38,904 nucleotides of DNA from contig NZ_CALFSA010000136.1 of the NCBI RefSeq assembly GCF_937919355.1, positions 1-38,904 on the forward strand, in the 5' to 3' direction. Shown one piece after another: positions 1 through 7,879 of the stretch; position 1 is the stretch's first letter, and every line of letters begins with the position of its first letter. The DNA is from an uncultured Methanofollis sp. (GTDB lineage: Archaea; Halobacteriota; Methanomicrobia; Methanomicrobiales; Methanofollaceae). Under the pieces are notes generated by a model, which ran no database searches, was not told where the DNA came from, and saw only the letters and a program-made list of their open reading frames with translations. A program made the translations under genes and the position numbers.

Positions 1-2020
1 CGAAGTTTGCCGTATTGTTCGCAAAGGCCGTGTCCGTCAGGGTAGCACCGGCGGAGTTTTCGAAGACCGCACCGCCACCGAAGTTTGCCGTATTGTTCGT
101 GAAGGTCGTGTCCGTCAGGACGGCATTGTCGGAACCGGTGAAGTACGCACCGCCACCGTTCTCTGGTGCCGTGTTGTCCTCAAAGGCCGCGCCCGTCAGG
201 GCGGTACCGGTGGAACTGATGAAGCCCGCACCACCGCCGCAGGTCGCTGCCGTATTGTGCGTGAAGGTCGTGCGTGTCAGCGCGGCACTGGCGGAACCCA
301 TGAAGACCGCACCGCCGCCTAAGGTCGTTGCCGTGTTGCGTGTGAAGGTCGTGTCCGTCAGGGTGGCATTGGCGGAATTGCCGAAGCACGCGCCGCCACC
401 GAATTCCATTGCCGTGTTGTTTGTGAAGGTCGTGCCCGTCAGTCTGACGCCTTCGGATGAGGAGAATACCACACCGCCACCGTTCTGTGCTGCTGTGTTG
501 TCCGCAAAGGTTGTGTCCGTCAGGGCGGCACCGGCGGAATTTTCGAAACATGCACCGCCGCCGCTGAGGTCCTTTGCCTTGTTGTTCGCAAAGGTCGCGT
601 TTGTCAGGTTGGCATTGGGGGAACCGGCGAACCACGCACCGCCGCTGCCATAATCTGCCGTGTTGTTCGCAAAGATAGTGTCCGTCAGGGCAGCATCGGC
701 GGAATTTTCGAAACATGAACCCCCGCCAAAGCCTGCCGTGTTATTCGTGAAGGTCGTGCCCGCCAGGGCGGCACCGGTGGAACCGCGGAAGAATGCACCG
801 CCGCCGTTGTTCGTTGCCGTGTTGTTCGTGAAGGTCGCGTTTGTCAGGTTGGCATTGATGGAACTGGAGAAATACGCACCGCCACCCCAGTTCATTGCCG
901 TGTTGTCTGTGAAGGTGGTGCCCGTCAGGTCGGCATCGGCGGAATACTCGAAATACGCGCCGCCACCCCACTGTGCTGCCGTGTTGTTCGTGAAGGCGGT
1001 GTCCGTCAGGTCGGCGTTGGCGGAATTTTCGAAGACCGCACCGCCGCCTTTGCTGTTCTCTGCCGTGTTGCCTGCAAAGGTCGTGCGTGTCAGTCTGGCA
1101 CCGGTGGAACCGGTGAAGTACGCACCGCCGCCGCAGTTCGTTGCCGTGTTGTGTGTGAAGGTCGTGTCCGTCAGGGCGGCACCGGGGGAATTGACGAAAT
1201 ACGCACCGCCGCCATCGTTCGTTGCCGTGTTGTTTGTGAAGGTCGCGCCCGCCAGGACGACACCTGCGGACTTGAAGAAGACCGCACCGCCGCCAGAGTT
1301 TGCCGTGTTGTTCGTGAAGGTCGTATCCGTCAGGGCGACATCGGTGGAATCGACGAAATACGCACCGCCGCCGCCATTCTGTGCTGCCGTGTTGTTCGTG
1401 AAGGTCGTGTCCGTCAGGGCGACATCGGTGGAACTGTCGAAATACGCACCGCCGCCATAATCTGCCGTGTTGCCGGTGAACGCCGTCCTCTCGACCAGGA
1501 TGTGGTCGACACGCTGGGCATAGAGCGCACCGCCGAGGCCAGAGCCTCCCGTGTTGCCGGCAAAGGTGCAGTCGGAGATGGTGAGGCCCTGAATATAGTC
1601 CCCAATCCCGCATGCGTCGATACCGGCGCCGCTACCAAAGCTCAACGTGTTCCCGGAGATGGTGAGACCGCGGAAGGTGGCGTTGTCCGCGCGGACGGTG
1701 AACGCCGGTGCGGTGCCGGAGATGAGGGGTTGTGCGGGCGACCCGTCCCAGCGCGTGACCGTCACGTTCGGTTCGGTGATGGTGATCCCGCCCTCGTAGA
1801 CCTGGCCCTCCATGCCCCAGATGCGGATGGTGTCGCCGGCGCCGATCTCAGGGATATCCAGGAGACGTGTGAGGTTACCCTCCCCCGCCACCACGGAAAC
1901 ATTCCAGGTGTGGGGGTGGTCGGTCGCCGCAGAAGCGGCTGCGGGGAGGAGAAGACACCCCGCAATCAGGCACAAAATTTCCATTCTGGCCTTATTATTG
2001 CGTATATGATCTTCAGTCAT
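1..2020 (-). CDS. Secreted beta-helix repeat protein (polymorphic outer-membrane-protein-type repeats), 3' end outside window
   Basis: A continuous minus-strand frame runs from an ATG at 2020 to the window edge with no stop, so at least 673 residues are visible and the C-terminus is missing. A later ATG at 1984 would start directly at a hydrophobic signal peptide (MEILCLIAGCLLLPAAASAA) and may be the true start. About 80 residues of unique sequence follow, then an NTLSFGSGAGI-type stretch, then about 19 tandem repeats of 26-28 residues (period 78-84 bp, phase kept throughout). Each repeat has the form TTFTNNTA-x(3-5)-GGGAYF-x(10-12)-LTD, which carries the FxxN and GGA[IVY] hallmarks of chlamydial Pmp-type repeats and predicts a right-handed parallel beta-helix. 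Each NNT is also an N-glycosylation sequon. The likely role is a cell-surface or adhesin-like protein; ligand and anchor are unknown because the C-terminus is not in view. Confidence 0.88.
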   Translation of the reverse strand, partial: MTEDHIRNNKARMEILCLIAGCLLLPAAASAATDHPHTWNVSVVAGEGNLTRLLDIPEIGAGDTIRIWGMEGQVYEGGITITEPNVTVTRWDGSPAQPLISGTAPAFTVRADNATFRGLTISGNTLSFGSGAGIDACGIGDYIQGLTISDCTFAGNTGGSGLGGALYAQRVDHILVERTAFTGNTADYGGGAYFDSSTDVALTDTTFTNNTAAQNGGGGAYFVDSTDVALTDTTFTNNTANSGGGAVFFKSAGVVLAGATFTNNTATNDGGGAYFVNSPGAALTDTTFTHNTATNCGGGAYFTGSTGARLTRTTFAGNTAENSKGGGAVFENSANADLTDTAFTNNTAAQWGGGAYFEYSADADLTGTTFTDNTAMNWGGGAYFSSSINANLTNATFTNNTATNNGGGAFFRGSTGAALAGTTFTNNTAGFGGGSCFENSADAALTDTIFANNTADYGSGGAWFAGSPNANLTNATFANNKAKDLSGGGACFENSAGAALTDTTFADNTAAQNGGGVVFSSSEGVRLTGTTFTNNTAMEFGGGACFGNSANATLTDTTFTRNTATTLGGGAVFMGSASAALTRTTFTHNTAATCGGGAGFISSTGTALTGAAFEDNTAPENGGGAYFTGSDNAVLTDTTFTNNTANFGGGAVFENSAGATLTDTAFANNTANF
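8..1480 (-). repeat. About 19 tandem ~81-bp coding repeats
   Basis: The NTA codons of successive copies fall at 8, 86, 167, 248, 329, 410, 491, 575, 656, 734, 815, 896, 977, 1061, 1142, 1223, 1301, 1385 and 1463. The spacing is always 78, 81 or 84 bp. Every spacing is a multiple of three, so copies can be gained or lost without breaking the reading frame of the surface protein. DNA identity between copies is high in the FTNNTA and GGGAYF blocks and lower between them. Confidence 0.93.
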
Positions 2021-2083
2021 AATACACCATATCGTCCCGTTTTTTACGGGATGTGATGATATCGATGTAAAAAAAACGATGAG

Positions 2084-2096
2084 ATAATATATCAAA
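2084..2096 (-). promoter_or_regulatory. Putative TATA box for the beta-helix repeat protein
   Basis: The minus strand reads TTTGATATATTATC here, an A/T-rich TATA-like element in an otherwise GC-rich genome. It lies 64-76 nt upstream of the ATG at 2020, which would leave a leader of about 40 nt. No strong Shine-Dalgarno sequence precedes either candidate start. Confidence 0.45.
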
Positions 2097-2326
2097 AATG
2101 TGTATTGGCAATAGTAATAGAGTATATTCTGGATTTACTAATCGCAAATATATACAATTCATGCGGGCAGATTATGGCCGGCGGAACACACAGGGGGTTA
2201 AATCCGTACTCTAAGAGTTTCATGAGGGCCGGATAAGGGACCGGGATCTCGAATGCGGCGCGCAGTGAAGACACCGTCATAAAGCACCAGCATAGACAGA
2301 GAACAAGCCTTCAGGTGAATCGCTCA

Positions 2327-2430
2327 TGAAACGAAGTTTCAAGCGGTTCTTTGAAAACCACCCTGGTGGTTTTCATGGTATCCGCACGGCAAACCTGCTG
2401 CCTTCTCGAAAACACTGAGGGGTTTTCTCG
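2327..2430. repeat. Cluster of three inverted repeats with GAAAAC/GTTTTC arms
   Basis: Three hairpin-capable inverted repeats lie within about 100 nt. TGAAAC-gaa-GTTTCA spans 2327-2341. TGAAAACCACC-ct-GGTGGTTTTCA spans 2352-2375 and has 11-bp perfect arms. GAAAAC-8 nt-GTTTTC spans 2408-2427. They sit in the 487-bp gap between the SnoaL-like gene and the beta-helix gene, both on the minus strand. They could be transcription terminators for the former or operator half-sites for the latter. I see no convincing gene in the rest of the 2021-2507 gap. Confidence 0.6.
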
Positions 2431-2507
2431 AACCATGTCTGCCCCTACAGGTCACACGTGGTGCTCTGAAAAAAGAACCGGCGACCCCGATCAGGGGCCG
2501 CCGCCAC

Positions 2508-2912
2508 TCACTCTTCCCCGCCCTCAGGCACGGAGAAATGTGTCTGGACAAAACGCCAGCCGTCCCAGGTGTTCATCAGGACGGCGGTCAGGACGCCGTT
2601 CAGGTGCCGCACACTGCCCTCCGCCGTGACCGTCATCTCGAAGGACGTCGCCACCCAGGCGATGATCCCGTCCGCGGCGATCCTGAGGTCGCCGTATTCG
2701 AGCGAGATGTCGTCGAACCCTTCAAACTCACGGGCGATGGCCGAGACGTACCCGTCGCGTCCCTCCACCCACTCCCCCTTCTCCGAACCGATCCCGACCA
2801 CCTCGGGCGTCAGCAGCGCCGCGACGCCGTCCGCGTCCTTTCGCCCGTACGCGGAGGCGTAGGCGTACATCGTCTTCGTCACCGCTTCCCGCGTCTTTGC
2901 ACTGAGAAACAT
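2508..2912 (-). CDS. SnoaL-like / NTF2-fold protein
   Basis: The product is 134 residues when started at the ATG at 2912 (MFLSAKTREAV). The frame is open to another ATG at 3023, but the extra 37 residues are Gly/Ser-rich and do not look like part of the fold. The sequence shows the NTF2/SnoaL layout: an N-terminal helix (TMYAYASAYGRKDADGVAALL), a beta-rich middle with GWVATSFEMTV-type strands, and a closing strand around DGWRFVQTHFSVP. The DGWRFVQTHFS ending is typical of DUF4440/SnoaL-like proteins. No enzyme residues can be assigned, so the function (small-molecule binding or hydrolysis) is unknown. The gene stands alone. Neither start has a clear Shine-Dalgarno sequence. Confidence 0.72.
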   Translation of the reverse strand: MFLSAKTREAVTKTMYAYASAYGRKDADGVAALLTPEVVGIGSEKGEWVEGRDGYVSAIAREFEGFDDISLEYGDLRIAADGIIAWVATSFEMTVTAEGSVRHLNGVLTAVLMNTWDGWRFVQTHFSVPEGGEE

Positions 2913-3072
2913 CGGTACAGAATAGAAGAGAGAGGAGTTAGCCTTTCCTGATCCTGTACTCCCTGCGCCCCCAGATTTGTAGAAGATATCATGGGAGGTG
3001 GCCACTGTGACAGGTTGTAGCATGGCTATATGAAGAAAAAATATGTGACCTCATCCCGATAAGATCACAGAT

Positions 3073-3084
3073 TATTAATATAAT
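3073..3084 (+). promoter_or_regulatory. Putative TATA box ahead of the PAS sensor region
   Basis: The sequence TATTAATATAAT lies about 34 nt upstream of an ATG at 3118. This suggests that transcription starts near 3100 and that translation originally began at 3118, not at the first in-frame ATG of the sensor (3338). See the disrupted 5' fragment. Confidence 0.4.
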
Positions 3085-3117
3085 GATTTGAAAACCCGCC
3101 CGGCCCCATTTTCGGAA

Positions 3118-3315
3118 ATGGATCCATCCTTCCCCTTAATAGAGGGTGACCATCAGAGATGTATAGATATCATTCTGGAAAACAGGGGGGTTCATCATAC
3201 CGCATCGAACATTCCAGATATCGTCATGCGGGAGTCGTACTTCCGGAGATGGTATTCAGAACACCGGAGAAAACCGCCGGGAGGAAGACCGGGACACGCA
3301 GTCCCGAGAAACTGA
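3118..3315 (+). pseudogene. Probable frameshifted 5' coding part of the PAS sensor
   Basis: A short frame from the ATG at 3118 (MDPSFPLIEGDHQRCIDII...) runs to a stop at 3313-3315. It begins just after a TATA-like element. The downstream sensor frame reads open back to 3167 and gives convincing linker and PAS sequence before its first ATG (REEDRDTQSRETECLLLLDA directly followed by MPVQAW). That stretch has no ATG, GTG or TTG. The simplest reading is one gene starting at 3118 with a +1 shift somewhere near 3260-3300. It could be a real mutation or a base-call error. The N-terminal residues match no domain I recognise. Confidence 0.45.
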
Positions 3316-3337
3316 ATGTCTGCTCCTCCTTGATGCC

Positions 3338-5212
3338 ATGCCGGTGCAGGCATGGTCTCTTCTAGACCCCGAAACATACGGGACGGTCAATATGGCCAGG
3401 GCGGAGTTTCTTGGTGTCAGGAAAGAAGACCTGGAAAGAAGATCGGTCCGTGACACTCTCACCGAGAAGGGAGCGACAGACTGTATCCGGAGAAACGGGG
3501 AGGCATTCACTGGCAAAATAACGGTCCGTACCGAGGAATGGGCCAGCAATACCCGCGGGGAGGACAGATTGCTCGTCATAACCAGAAGACCCATCCTTGA
3601 CAAGAGGGGCAATGTCATCTCTGTGATCTGCACGGCCGAAGACATCACCGACCAGAGGCACACGGAGGATACGGTGCGCCGGCGGGATGCAATCCTCGAT
3701 GCCGTGGGATATGCTGCGGACGCCCTCCAGAAAAAGAGCAGGTGGAGCGACGAGATCCCTCGAATACTCAGGTACCTGGGAGAGGCGACCTGCGTGAGCA
3801 GGGTCTGTCTCATTGAAAACACCGGGACTGCAGCAGATCCGTCCACCCCGCGGTTCTGGGAATGGACCGCGGCAGGGACCAGGCCTCTGGGAAAAGACCT
3901 CCCCGACCATGCCGGGATCTTCTCTCTGGACAGGACCCCCCGCGGGTATGCCGACCTTGCCGCAGGCAGACCGGTCACAGCGAGAGCAGACGACGTCTCT
4001 CAAGAGGTGCGCGAGCACCTTCTATCACGGCAGGCCCTCTCCCTCGTCGTGATCCCTCTCCAGGTAGAAGGAGAATGGTGGGGCTGTCTCTGCCTCGAAG
4101 ACTGCCGCATGGAGAGAGAGTGGCCGGGAACAGAGATCGAGGCCCTCCGGGTTGCAGCGCAGGTCATCGGCGCCGCCATAGAGAGACAGCGCGTTGATGA
4201 CCTCTATCGCCTGCCTTTTATGTCCTCCTCCTCTGCGATTTATATTGCTCAGGGCGACACCTTCAGGTACGTCAACACAGGGTTCTGCGAAATCTTCGGC
4301 TACACAGAAGAGGAGACGGTCGGACAGATCTGCCATACAGATATAATTCTCCCGGACGACCGGTCGGGATTCCGGGAAACCATGGTTCATCTCCTCTCCG
4401 GGGAGATGACCATGGTGCGGGACGATATCAGGGGGATAGGCAAGGACGGTCACCTGCTCTACCTGGAACACTTCGGGATACGGACACTCTACCGGGGGAG
4501 ACCGGCAGTCATCGGCACGTTCATTGACAGGACGGCACAGAAACAGGCCGAAAACGCCCTGGCAGAGAGCGAGGAGAAGTATCGAGAACTTGTCAACAAT
4601 GCCAGAGATGCCATTTTTCTCATAGAGATCACGCACGACAAAAGGCCGGGACGATTTATCGAGGTGAACCCCGCCGCCTGCACTCACCTTCACTATCGAC
4701 GGGAAGAACTCCTGACCATGTCAGCCGGCGAGATCGAAGACCCAGAAACAGAGGGGCCTCATGCCCTGAGTATGGAAAGACTCCTCCTCCACAGTGAAAC
4801 CGCCTTCGAGTCGGCCTTCCTGAGAAAGGACAGGTCTGCCATACCTGTCGAGGTGAAGTGCACCCTCTTTGAGATGGCTGGAAGGCCGGTGATCCTTGCC
4901 ATTGCCCGGGACATCACCGAGAGAAAAGAACGGCAAAAAAAAGAAGCGAAAGCATTCAGGCAGATAGAGAAGAACATGGAGCAGTTCGCCATCCTCAACG
5001 ACCACATCAGAAACCCGCTTCAGGTGATCCTCGGGCTTGCTACCCTGTACGACAATGAAGTGGGGGGCAGGATCACCGAGGAGGTCAGGGAGATCGACGC
5101 CCTCGTCCGGAGCCTGGACCGCGGCTGGCTCCAGTCGGAGAAGATCAGGGCAGTGCTGCGCCGCCACTACGGGATGTTGCTCGACGGCACCACCGGCCGG
5201 CAGGCATGGTGA
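3338..5212 (+). CDS. PAS-GAF-PAS-PAS sensor protein with truncated kinase-like tail
   Basis: 624 residues from the first in-frame ATG, which has no Shine-Dalgarno sequence and probably lies inside the first PAS domain (see the 5' fragment). Order: PAS about 1-105, ending in an AEDITDQR motif; GAF about 115-285, including ERQ at the end; PAS about 290-405; PAS about 408-530, ending in IARDITERKERQ. The tail, about 535-624, has an H-box-like NDHIRNPLQVILGLA with His556 and then DALVRSLDRGWLQSEKIR. It stops without any HATPase (N, G1 or G2) box. Tails of this kind are common in Methanomicrobiales sensors. Autophosphorylation would therefore need a partner ATPase, or the tail may be a dimerisation or signalling module. 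No transmembrane segment is seen, so it is probably cytoplasmic. The ligand is unknown. Confidence 0.82.
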   Translation: MPVQAWSLLDPETYGTVNMARAEFLGVRKEDLERRSVRDTLTEKGATDCIRRNGEAFTGKITVRTEEWASNTRGEDRLLVITRRPILDKRGNVISVICTAEDITDQRHTEDTVRRRDAILDAVGYAADALQKKSRWSDEIPRILRYLGEATCVSRVCLIENTGTAADPSTPRFWEWTAAGTRPLGKDLPDHAGIFSLDRTPRGYADLAAGRPVTARADDVSQEVREHLLSRQALSLVVIPLQVEGEWWGCLCLEDCRMEREWPGTEIEALRVAAQVIGAAIERQRVDDLYRLPFMSSSSAIYIAQGDTFRYVNTGFCEIFGYTEEETVGQICHTDIILPDDRSGFRETMVHLLSGEMTMVRDDIRGIGKDGHLLYLEHFGIRTLYRGRPAVIGTFIDRTAQKQAENALAESEEKYRELVNNARDAIFLIEITHDKRPGRFIEVNPAACTHLHYRREELLTMSAGEIEDPETEGPHALSMERLLLHSETAFESAFLRKDRSAIPVEVKCTLFEMAGRPVILAIARDITERKERQKKEAKAFRQIEKNMEQFAILNDHIRNPLQVILGLATLYDNEVGGRITEEVREIDALVRSLDRGWLQSEKIRAVLRRHYGMLLDGTTGRQAW

Positions 5213-5316
5213 AGAAAGACGATCCACGATCCTGCCCATCTATATCATGCAGTTCCAAACCCTGTACCTGATCATGGTAAACCTGCACACGACCCGGGCA
5301 GTGCAGGAGGGGTGGC

Positions 5317-6324
5317 GTGGCTGAACTCCTCCTGCGGGGCTGGGTCGAAGTGGGCGGACGGTGCCTCTCTGAGGATGAGGTGCTGACCGTCCTGACAGAG
5401 AACCCCCACGATGTCTCTCTTTTCGGCGGAGAGTTCTATCTCGAGTACGGCGAGTGGGAGGCGCGAGACCACTTCGGGATCGTGCCCGGCCCCTGCCCGG
5501 CAGGGGCGGTCACCCGCAAAGGCAAGGTCGTCGCAGGGGTCGTGCCCGACTATCCTGCCGCCGACCTCGAAGAGGCGATCGCCACCGCCGTCGGTCTCCG
5601 GGCCGTCGACGGTGCCGCGGTCGCCCTCTCCGGCGGGGTGGACTCCGCCCTCGTCGCCGCACTCGCCCGCCTCCCTGCGGTCGTCGTCGGCCTCAAAGAC
5701 TCGCACGACCAGAAGCGGGCGCTCGCCCTTGCAGAAATACTCGGGGTCCCCTGCGACACCGTCTCCGTCACCGATACAGAGGTGGAAGAGGCGCTGCAGG
5801 AGGTCGTCGCACTCCTCGGCAACCCAAACCCCGTGGACGCCTCCATCGCCACGACCGAGGTATTCGTCACACGCTGGGCAGAGGAGCAGGGCTTCCACCG
5901 GTTGCTCACCGGCCAGGGCGCCGACGAACTCTTCGGCGGGTATGCACGCTACCTCGACAGCGACGACCTCGCCGCCTCCCTCGAGAGGGACGTCGCCGAC
6001 CTCCCCCGGCAGGTCGCACGGGACGGGGCAGTGGCCTCCCATTATGGTACTGCATTCTCCCCCCCGTACCTCGACCTGCGCGTCGTGGCGGCGGCCCGCG
6101 CCATCCCCCCCGGCGAGAAGGTGCGGGACGGGGTGCGGAAGGCGCCGCTGCGAAAGGTCGCAGAACGGCACATCCCGCCTGAATTCGCACAGGCGGAGAA
6201 GAAGGCGATGCAATACGGGAGCGGGATCTGGAAGACCATCCAGAGACTCGCACGTCACAATGGTTATAAAAAGTCGGTACAAGGGTACTTAACTGACATG
6301 GGTAGGGACATGCATGGTTTCTGA
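5317..6324 (+). CDS. Asparagine synthetase-like protein lacking a functional glutaminase domain
   Basis: 335 residues, starting at GTG 5317 behind GGAGG (5306-5310). The C-terminal two thirds is the asparagine synthase ATP-pyrophosphatase domain, with the PP-loop SGGVDS (residues 105-110), a GQGADELFGGY motif and the helical end. The first ~85 residues resemble only the tail of a class II glutamine amidotransferase domain (FGGEFYLEYGEWEARDHFGI, cf. the RDRLGIKPL region). The catalytic Cys2 nucleophile half is missing, and the protein is far shorter than the usual 500-600 residues. It may use free ammonia or ammonia from a partner. The stop overlaps the gatC start by 11 bp, so it is co-translated with the tRNA amidotransferase genes. 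The substrate is not established. Confidence 0.85.
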   Translation: MAELLLRGWVEVGGRCLSEDEVLTVLTENPHDVSLFGGEFYLEYGEWEARDHFGIVPGPCPAGAVTRKGKVVAGVVPDYPAADLEEAIATAVGLRAVDGAAVALSGGVDSALVAALARLPAVVVGLKDSHDQKRALALAEILGVPCDTVSVTDTEVEEALQEVVALLGNPNPVDASIATTEVFVTRWAEEQGFHRLLTGQGADELFGGYARYLDSDDLAASLERDVADLPRQVARDGAVASHYGTAFSPPYLDLRVVAAARAIPPGEKVRDGVRKAPLRKVAERHIPPEFAQAEKKAMQYGSGIWKTIQRLARHNGYKKSVQGYLTDMGRDMHGF

Positions 6325-6583
6325 ATCAGACGTGGCGCATATCGCCATACTTGCAGATATAGGAATAACCCGCGACGAACTGGCCGAGTTCACCGGGCAG
6401 TTCAACGCAATCCTCGAATACTTCGACCTCCTGGACCAGGTCGAGGAGAGTGGAAAGCCCGCAACAAGGGCGATCAACATATTCAGGGACGACGAGATCG
6501 TCGAGTCACTGACACTTGACGAAGCACTCAAGAACGCCGGCGAGTCGGAAGACGGTTACATCAAGGCCCCGAAGGTGATGTGA
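6314..6583 (+). CDS. gatC: Asp/Glu-tRNA amidotransferase subunit C
   Basis: 89 residues from the ATG at 6314, beginning inside the previous gene. GatC is the small belt subunit that wraps and stabilises GatA-GatB in the heterotrimer that amidates misacylated Asp-tRNA(Asn) (and, in many bacteria, Glu-tRNA(Gln)). The sequence has the family pattern: an N-terminal helix (DVAHIAILADIGITRDELAEF), a second helix (FNAILEYFDLLDQVEE) and an extended C-terminal arm with a PATRAINIFRDDE stretch. Length is normal (about 90-100). The stop at 6581-6583 abuts the gatA GTG. The gene order C-A-B supports the call. Confidence 0.9.
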   Translation: MVSESDVAHIAILADIGITRDELAEFTGQFNAILEYFDLLDQVEESGKPATRAINIFRDDEIVESLTLDEALKNAGESEDGYIKAPKVM

Positions 6584-7879
6584 GTGGGGAAGATCACCTT
6601 TGACGCGGAGGACCGCTGGAACGCCTTCGTCACCCTCTGCCGCAAGGCGGAGCACGGCGACGGCCCCCTGGCCGGCGTGCCCGTGGCCGTCAAGGACAAC
6701 ATCTCGACGGCAGGCATCCAGACCACCTGCGGGTCGGCGATCCTGAAGGACTATGTCCCGCCGTACGATGCATATGTCGTCGAGCGCCTGAAGGCCGCCG
6801 GCGCCGCCATTGTCGGCAAGACCAACATGGACGAGTTCGGCATGGGCACGACAACCGAGTCGAGCGCCTTCGGCCCGACCACCAACCCGGTGGACCCGAC
6901 ACGCGTCCCCGGCGGGTCCTCGGGTGGGAGCGCCGCCGCCGTCGCCGCGGGCATGGTCGACATGGCCCTCGGCACCGACACCGGCGGGTCGATCCGCTGC
7001 CCCGCCGCCTTCTGCGGCATCGTCGGCCTGAAGCCGACCTATGGCCGCACCTCCCGGTACGGCCTCATCGCCTATGCGAACTCCCTCGAAGGCATCGGCC
7101 CGATGGGGAGGACGGTGGAAGATGTTTCCCGCCTCTTCGCCGTCATCGCCGGGCACGACCCCCGCGACGCCACCTCCCTCGACCGCCCGTATAACCACAC
7201 CCCATCCGCGGAGATCAGGGGGATGCGGATAGGCGTGCCGCTTGAGTTCTTCGGCGAAGGCGTCGACCCCGCCGTCGGGAAGACCGTGAGGGCGGCGATC
7301 GAGAGGTTCACCGACCTCGGCGCCGAGGTCGTCGAGTGTTCCATGCCGAGCATGAAGTACGCCCTCGCCGCCTACTATGTCACCTGCACGAGCGAGGCCT
7401 CCTCGAACCTCGCCAGGTTCGACGGCGTCAGGTACGGCCCGGCAAACGACATCATCCCCTCCTGGCACGAATCGTACCAGGAGCACCGCAAGACCCACTT
7501 CGGCAAGGAGGTGCGCCGCCGGATCATGCTCGGCACCTTCGCCCTCTCCGCCGGGTACTACGGGAAGTATTATGCGAAGGCGCAGGCGGCACGCCAGAAT
7601 GTCCGCGACGACTTCGCCCGCCTCTTCGCCGACGTGGACGTCGTCGCCGGACCGACCATGCCGACGACCGCCTTCAGACTCGGCGAGAAGACCGACCCCC
7701 TCTCCATGTACCTCGCCGACATCCTCACCGTCCCGGCAAACCTCGCCGGTGTCCCGGCGATCTCGGTCCCCTGTGGCACCGTGGACGGCCTGCCCGTCGG
7801 CCTGCAGCTTATCGGCAGACACTGTGAGGAAGAGCGGATCATCGACGCCGCCTATGCCTTCGAGGGGGTGAGGGCATGA
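6584..7879 (+). CDS. gatA: Asp/Glu-tRNA amidotransferase subunit A (amidase)
   Basis: 431 residues from a GTG directly after the gatC stop. GatA hydrolyses glutamine (or asparagine) and channels ammonia to GatB. The amidase-signature triad is visible: Lys37 in PVAVKDN, cis-Ser112 in GGSSGGS (110-116) and nucleophile Ser136 in [11 protein letters not shown]. The 75- and 24-residue spacings match the bacterial enzyme. The protein is about 40-50 residues shorter than typical GatA because the N-terminal helices before the Lys are reduced. The catalytic core is intact. The gene overlaps gatB by 4 bp (ATGA). In methanogens GatCAB mainly serves Asn-tRNA formation, since GatDE makes Gln-tRNA; that assignment here is inferred. 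Confidence 0.96.
   Translation: MGKITFDAEDRWNAFVTLCRKAEHGDGPLAGVPVAVKDNISTAGIQTTCGSAILKDYVPPYDAYVVERLKAAGAAIVGKTNMDEFGMGTTTESSAFGPTTNPVDPTRVPGGSSGGSAAAVAAGMVDMALGTDTGGSIRCPAAFCGIVGLKPTYGRTSRYGLIAYANSLEGIGPMGRTVEDVSRLFAVIAGHDPRDATSLDRPYNHTPSAEIRGMRIGVPLEFFGEGVDPAVGKTVRAAIERFTDLGAEVVECSMPSMKYALAAYYVTCTSEASSNLARFDGVRYGPANDIIPSWHESYQEHRKTHFGKEVRRRIMLGTFALSAGYYGKYYAKAQAARQNVRDDFARLFADVDVVAGPTMPTTAFRLGEKTDPLSMYLADILTVPANLAGVPAISVPCGTVDGLPVGLQLIGRHCEEERIIDAAYAFEGVRA

Noticed and set aside
15..1460. Long open frames on the plus strand over the repeat region (VLFVKVVSVR-type repeats) and other antisense frames
   Set aside because: They are mirror images of the tandem-repeat codons. The minus-strand frame has a signal peptide and known repeat marks, while the plus-strand products resemble nothing.
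1..1480. CRISPR array
   Set aside because: The period of about 81 bp with no distinct spacers and an intact reading frame shows protein-coding tandem repeats. No cas genes are in the window.
2092..2280. 62-codon frame on the minus strand between the two first genes
   Set aside because: No Shine-Dalgarno, no family resemblance, and it overlaps the probable promoter of the repeat protein.
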